NCBI GenBank assembly: GCA_964383675.1
Contig: CAYLHX010000029.1
Location: forward strand, 1 to 10,966
Direction: 5' to 3'
From: CAYLHX01 sp964383675
GTDB lineage: Bacteria; Patescibacteriota; Gracilibacteria; UBA1369; LOWO2-01-FULL-3
Length of the DNA stretch: 10,966 bases
A model generated the notes under the pieces. It made no database searches, was not told the origin of the DNA, and saw only the letters and a list, made by a program, of their open reading frames with translations. This document shows positions 7,649 to 10,966 of this stretch, one piece after another. Position 1 is the first letter of the stretch, and every line of letters begins with the position of its first letter. A program made the translations under genes and the position numbers.

Positions 7649-8248
7649 ATGAAAAACAAAACAGGATTCATACTGATTCTCAGTTTAACAATAATGTTAC
7701 TGGCAATGCCGTTCACCGCCTTTGCCGCCGAGGATGAGTCACCACCATCACTTCAGCCGGCGGAAGCGGATGAGGAACCACCCGCCCTGAATGCGGCCGA
7801 TGGTGATGAAGAGCCTCCTTCGCTGAACGCGGCCGACGGTGATGAAGAGCCTCCTTCGCTAAATGCGGCGGACGCTGACAATGATGGTCCTCCCTCCATA
7901 GAGGGATTGCCACCCGCAAGTAACACAACCACCACTACAACAACCACTACAACCACAACCGTGCCCGATGGGACAGGATCATCTTCGTCCTCATCCTCCG
8001 GCGGAGGTGGTGGAGGAAGTGGTAACAAAAGCGGCATCGTGCCCAAAGGTGACGTATCCGTTCCCTCCGTGCCCGACGGCACTCAAACCGGAGTGGAAAA
8101 ATCCGGCGTACCTACAAGCAGTACCACCACAAATAAGCCATCCGGAACCATCCTTTCCAAGACCGGACCGGAAATGTTAGGGATGCTGGCTCCCGGAATA
8201 ATGTTAAGCACCAGCTACTTCTTCTACCGTAGAAGGAAAAATTATTGA
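7649..8248 (+). CDS. Small secreted repeat protein with TGPE C-terminal anchor
   Basis: 199 residues. A signal peptide (MKNKTGFILILSLTIMLLAM then PFTAFAA) is expected to be cut near residue 27. Five degenerate 12-residue units follow, consensus DEEPPSLNAADG, then a run of 12 Thr, a Ser7/Gly6 stretch, a Pro/Val/Thr linker, and a sortase-like tail. The tail has L-S-K-T-G-P-E (169-175), a hydrophobic helix and RRRKNY. The tail matches the 134-residue protein two genes upstream in protein and partly in DNA (ACCGGACCGGAAA at 4668 and 8162). The repeats carry the same EEPP[ST]L motif found just outside the membrane in proteins A and B. It is probably an extended, perhaps glycosylated, surface spacer that displays several motif copies. 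It stops with TGA TAG, and its last 7 bp overlap the end of the convergent membrane gene. Confidence 0.8.
   Translation: MKNKTGFILILSLTIMLLAMPFTAFAAEDESPPSLQPAEADEEPPALNAADGDEEPPSLNAADGDEEPPSLNAADADNDGPPSIEGLPPASNTTTTTTTTTTTTVPDGTGSSSSSSSGGGGGGSGNKSGIVPKGDVSVPSVPDGTQTGVEKSGVPTSSTTTNKPSGTILSKTGPEMLGMLAPGIMLSTSYFFYRRRKNY
7733..7912 (+). repeat. Five 36-bp tandem units encoding DEEPPSLNAADG
   Basis: Units begin at 7733, 7769, 7805, 7841 and 7877, in frame with the host gene. The third and fourth are nearly identical (gatgaagagcctccttcgct shared), the first, second and fifth are more diverged. This points to repeat expansion by slippage or recombination, with the motif PP[SA][LI] kept in each unit. 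Confidence 0.85.
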
Positions 8249-8268
8249 TAGGTAAGTTCGCTCTTACC
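8221..8268. terminator. Two inverted repeats at the convergent gene ends
   Basis: CTTCTA/TAGAAG (8221-8226, 8230-8235) and GGTAAG/CTTACC (8251-8256, 8263-8268) bracket the overlapping stop codons. Read on the minus strand, the second hairpin is followed after about nine bases by TTTTT, so it could end the minus-strand transcript. No T-run follows either hairpin on the plus strand. Both lie in coding sequence, so the pairing may be partly chance. Confidence 0.3.
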
Positions 8269-10506
8269 GTTGGCGAAAATAAACATCTGCGAAGGTGTCG
8301 CCCAGTAGATTGTCTGACTCTCATTATCACTTTCCCATTTTGGAAAGTAAGAGAGATTGATAAGAACTGGGCCTTTTGCTTCAAAAATCAATTTTTCATC
8401 TTCAAGAGTTTGCGGTTCAATCTTCAAATTTTGGATCTCGGCCTTTTCAAAATTCTCATAAAATTCCGCTAACTGCTCCACTCCATCTCCATCAAAGAAC
8501 CTTCCAATAAATTCATCGGGATTTTCCACAGAAAAATCCGGAATTGCATTTAAAAACACTACATCTTCATTAAGAGACTTCCAGTATTTATAATCTACGC
8601 TGTCCAACTTAGTCCCGACAGGCAGGCTGATAAACAGCCCCGCAACCTGAGCGAGCTCCTCCTGAGGTATCTCGGTTATCTTTCGATCAGTATAAATAAC
8701 CGGAAAGTCCAAAAGCGAGGGCTGCTTAAACCACTCTCTGGTAAATTCTCTGAAATCAATTCCTCCGGCATCAACAAACAACATTGGTTGATATTGAAGC
8801 TGTTCAACTAAGCCCCTAAAAGATTTTAGCTCTATCAAGGAATACTTGCCGGTTTCATACTTGAGCTCAGCAACATCTACCGGGACCGAGGACAAAATAT
8901 AGTTTGCGGTCGGCTGCAGAACCAACAAATATTGAACATTGAATAAGCCAAGTCGACTAAGGTGGTCCTCAATCTCCTGGTTTTGAAAATTATAATCAAA
9001 CAGGAGATCCACCTTGCCCCAAGTTAACGAGTTACTCAAAACCCCCATTGTGGGAATTATAAACTCCGCGGACAATGCCGACTCCGCCAAAAGCCCGGGA
9101 ACAACCGAGACCCCGTAATTCAAAGGAAGAAAATCAAAAAAGTAATGTGGACTGCCTAATTCCAGTTGATTGAGATAAGCGGACTCCACGGCCACGCGCC
9201 CCTCGAGCTCAAGATTGCCGACATACTCCATCATCTGCTGGGCCTCCGCGTGATCATCATATTCGGCGAAGTAAAAATTGTAATCTTCCTCCAGATCATA
9301 AATGCTGAAAAGAGTTATTACGCCTGTAAGCATGACGATAAAAATAGCCAAAACCCGTGCGATCGATCTCTTGAAAAGCTCTAACTTTGAAAGGCTTTGA
9401 AAAATAACATAAAGACCGTAACCGGCCAGAAAAATATTCAAAACAAAAATATGGGCGATGAAACGGTAATAATGAATCGGTAAGTCAAAAACATTCACCA
9501 GATAATCTCTGGGCAAAACGATCAAGGTTGCCAAAAAGGCCAGTGGCCAAAAGTGTTTTTTTGTCTTAACCAGTGCAAAGATCCCAACCACACTGCAAAT
9601 AAGCAGCAGTAGTCCCGGCAGCACCAGCAAGCTGGGATCGGTAAAGAGCTCGTGGGCCCTGGGGAAAAGAATAAAAAGCGCATCGGAAGTGAGTGGTGAA
9701 GTACTCAGCTTTTCGCCGGAAGCCAAGCCCAGGTTAAGCGCGAATGGGATTGTCCAAAAAGAAGTGACAATCGCACTAAACAGACCAATCATGAAAAGCG
9801 GGAACCAAAGCCTCTTTGGATCGCTTAAAAACAGTAACAGAAAAATGATTGCCGTAAATATTGTTGTTAAAGTATGGCTCAGTACAATCGCCGACAAAAG
9901 TAGCGTTCCAAAAATAATAATACGCTTGGTTTCCTTTTGAGTTTTCCCTTTATACCCTCCAAACAATCCCAGAAACAACACCAATAAACAAATTCCAAAG
10001 AGGTTAGCAATCAACCCCAAATAAATTTCGGCATTCAGGCCCAGACCATAATGAGCACTACCTTTGTCGATGGTCAAAAAAATCAGCGCGAAAATCAAAG
10101 CATAGGGGACCACCTCCGGTCCAAACCAGGACTGAGCGCACTTATGAATCGCAAACAGAAAAAACAGCGGTAGAAGAAAAAGAAAAAGATTGAAAATAAA
10201 GGCCAGAGGGATAAGTCCGAAAGTTAAAATATGCAGACCGGCCAAAAGAACATAAATCAGCGGAGCATAAAAGGTAAAAACCGGATAGCCGCCGTACCAA
10301 TTAATATCATAACCACTGATTTCTCCACTCTTTAAAAACTCCACCATGTTGTTAACAAGGTAATAGTGAGAGGTTAGATCCCAACCGGCTACAATCCTGG
10401 AGCTTAAAATAGGGTGCAGTTCCCAAAATAAAAACACTAAAGCCACAGTCCAAACCAAAGTGGTTAACCTGTTCTTATTTACAGCCTTACGCAAAACTTT
10501 GAACAT
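8242..10506 (-). CDS. Polytopic membrane protein, GT-C / PTPS-related (YfhO-like) glycosyltransferase candidate
   Basis: 754 residues from the ATG at 10506; a TTG two codons further upstream (10512) is less likely. The first 400 residues or so contain many hydrophobic helices. The last 350 form a soluble domain, probably outside. After the first helix comes G-W-D-L-T-S-H (41-47), with Asp43 where GT-C enzymes have their first-loop acidic residue, then WYGGYP and FYAPLIY (70-85), and LSHTLTT near 210. These resemble the membrane domain of PTPS-related and YfhO-like proteins, and SYFPKW near the C-terminus fits the same group. Likely role: moving a sugar from a polyprenyl-phosphate donor to a surface glycan or protein. 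Donor and acceptor cannot be told from sequence. It is transcribed against the surface operon and divergently from the next gene. Membrane topology is certain; the enzyme class is inferred. Confidence 0.75.
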   Translation of the reverse strand: MFKVLRKAVNKNRLTTLVWTVALVFLFWELHPILSSRIVAGWDLTSHYYLVNNMVEFLKSGEISGYDINWYGGYPVFTFYAPLIYVLLAGLHILTFGLIPLAFIFNLFLFLLPLFFLFAIHKCAQSWFGPEVVPYALIFALIFLTIDKGSAHYGLGLNAEIYLGLIANLFGICLLVLFLGLFGGYKGKTQKETKRIIIFGTLLLSAIVLSHTLTTIFTAIIFLLLFLSDPKRLWFPLFMIGLFSAIVTSFWTIPFALNLGLASGEKLSTSPLTSDALFILFPRAHELFTDPSLLVLPGLLLLICSVVGIFALVKTKKHFWPLAFLATLIVLPRDYLVNVFDLPIHYYRFIAHIFVLNIFLAGYGLYVIFQSLSKLELFKRSIARVLAIFIVMLTGVITLFSIYDLEEDYNFYFAEYDDHAEAQQMMEYVGNLELEGRVAVESAYLNQLELGSPHYFFDFLPLNYGVSVVPGLLAESALSAEFIIPTMGVLSNSLTWGKVDLLFDYNFQNQEIEDHLSRLGLFNVQYLLVLQPTANYILSSVPVDVAELKYETGKYSLIELKSFRGLVEQLQYQPMLFVDAGGIDFREFTREWFKQPSLLDFPVIYTDRKITEIPQEELAQVAGLFISLPVGTKLDSVDYKYWKSLNEDVVFLNAIPDFSVENPDEFIGRFFDGDGVEQLAEFYENFEKAEIQNLKIEPQTLEDEKLIFEAKGPVLINLSYFPKWESDNESQTIYWATPSQMFIFANGKSELTYQ

Positions 10507-10526
10507 GGACAATATAGTGTTAAAAT
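10499..10526 (+). promoter_or_regulatory. Extended -10 promoter of the partial gene at the right edge
   Basis: TTGAAC (10499-10504) and TAAAAT (10521-10526) are 16 bp apart, and a TG one base before the -10 gives the extended form TGTTAAAAT. Transcription would start near 10533, leaving a leader of about 16 nt. The -35 hexamer overlaps the first codons of the minus-strand membrane gene, so the two genes share a 42-bp divergent control region. Confidence 0.55.
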
Positions 10527-10548
10527 TTGGACAAACTTACCAAACAAT

Positions 10549-10966
10549 ATGAGCAATCCAACCAAACCCGGTACTCTTTCAATCACTCAAATATTGCTGA
10601 TTATTTTTTTCCTGGCAATTTTATCAGTTGCAGCGATTTTTTTCTACCCGGAAAGATCGGCAAAAATCACTATCAAAAATCCACCGACACTGGTGCCGGC
10701 CTCAAGCACTTTGCAAGGTAGCATCCAAAGCGGAGATGGCTTCCTTGGTTTCAACGAGCAAGATGTTACCAATTTTTCGCCACCTAACAATCTCTCCTCA
10801 ATACCTTTAAAGAAGGGAGTTCACTACTACTATAGTGACAAAAGTACCAACCTTCAGGAGATTATAGACAACATTCAGCCTGTAGAGGGCAATAAAATCT
10901 TATTTGCCGATTTTAATCCGATTCAAAATAAATTTTTTGTCTACCCGGAAGGGCCATATGTTAACA
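10549..10966 (+). CDS. N-anchored surface protein C, distant relative of A and B (3' partial)
   Basis: An ATG at 10549 opens a frame that runs off the window after 139 codons. One helix (about 15-33, ILLIIFFLAILSVAAIFFY) follows a short polar head, so the rest is predicted to be outside. It then has N-P-P-T-L (44-48) and LQGSIQSGDGFLGF (55-68), which line up with PP[ST]L and YQGLISGGD[YF]GF in proteins A and B. Next comes NNLSSIPLKKG (80-90), then TNLQEIIDNIQ and KILFADF. This fits the N-[LV]-x start, helix and middle strand of one fold copy in the A/B module. Identity is low, so homology is inferred from order and spacing. The start follows caaacttaccaaacaat, again A-rich without Shine-Dalgarno. 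Shorter frames over the same bases are shadows. Confidence 0.75.
   Translation, partial: MSNPTKPGTLSITQILLIIFFLAILSVAAIFFYPERSAKITIKNPPTLVPASSTLQGSIQSGDGFLGFNEQDVTNFSPPNNLSSIPLKKGVHYYYSDKSTNLQEIIDNIQPVEGNKILFADFNPIQNKFFVYPEGPYVN

Noticed and set aside
7733..7912. 36-bp repeats of CRISPR-like unit length
   Set aside because: Units are directly adjacent with no spacers, keep the reading frame, and encode a 12-residue protein repeat.
7753..8082. 109-codon minus-strand frame rich in Val and Pro
   Set aside because: It is the antisense reading of the Thr run and PP repeats of the secreted repeat protein.
8246..8251. TGA TAG at the end of the repeat protein as a hint of TGA recoding
   Set aside because: The C-terminal anchor is already complete at the TGA, readthrough would add one residue, and the other genes show no in-frame TGA.
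8272..8302. GGCGA/TCGCC inverted repeat as a plus-strand terminator
   Set aside because: The loop is about 21 nt, no T-run follows, and it lies inside the opposing coding sequence.
10507..10512. TTG at 10512 as the start of the minus-strand membrane gene
   Set aside because: The ATG two codons later gives the same protein without two extra residues, and is the commoner start.
10527..10810. Two short plus-strand frames (10527-10721, 10628-10810)
   Set aside because: They are out of frame with the gene opening at 10549, which has a membrane helix, family motifs and a promoter; it runs off the window end.

Overview
The window looks like a stretch of surface-protein genes from a small-genome bacterium, most likely of the Candidate Phyla Radiation (Patescibacteria). 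This is inference. It rests on a TrbC/VirB2-like (T4SS_pilin-type) two-helix membrane module, membrane-anchored proteins of unknown family, TG-P-E variants of the LPxTG sorting tail, and A-rich gene leaders without Shine-Dalgarno sequences. The standard genetic code fits, since the long frames contain no in-frame TGA. No tRNA, rRNA, CRISPR array, integrase or transposase was seen.

Layout. (1) Positions 1-2060 hold the 3' part of a pilin-like membrane protein fused to six PKD domains, followed 2 nt later by a 35-residue single-helix protein; a weak hairpin terminator may follow. (2) A good sigma70-type promoter (TTGACT-17-TAAAAT, 2155-2183) starts a four-gene, closely spaced + strand operon, 2235-8248. 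It consists of a large N-anchored protein (703 aa), a small signal-peptide protein with a C-terminal anchor (134 aa), a second large N-anchored protein (939 aa) and a second small C-anchored protein (199 aa). The two large proteins share about 235 residues and then diverge completely: one continues into an unrecognised, probably helical domain, the other into fibronectin type III-like domains. The two small proteins share a plan and a TGPE tail. The operon therefore reads as a two-gene cassette that was duplicated and diversified. (3) On the minus strand, 8242-10506, is a polytopic membrane protein of GT-C / PTPS-related (YfhO-like) type. Its stop overlaps that of the last operon gene tail to tail by 7 bp. 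(4) Diverging from it is another N-anchored protein, cut by the window end (10549-10966). It begins like the two large operon proteins and is probably a distant third member.

How the genes may work together (inference): all + strand products are predicted to be exported or anchored in the membrane. Five of them carry a P-P-[ST]-[LI] motif near the membrane or signal-peptide end of the exported part, usually after acidic residues. This suggests a cell-surface assembly whose parts share a short linear motif. The GT-C-like protein could decorate the Thr/Ser-rich linkers or make a surface glycan. No sortase is in the window and no member has a known function.
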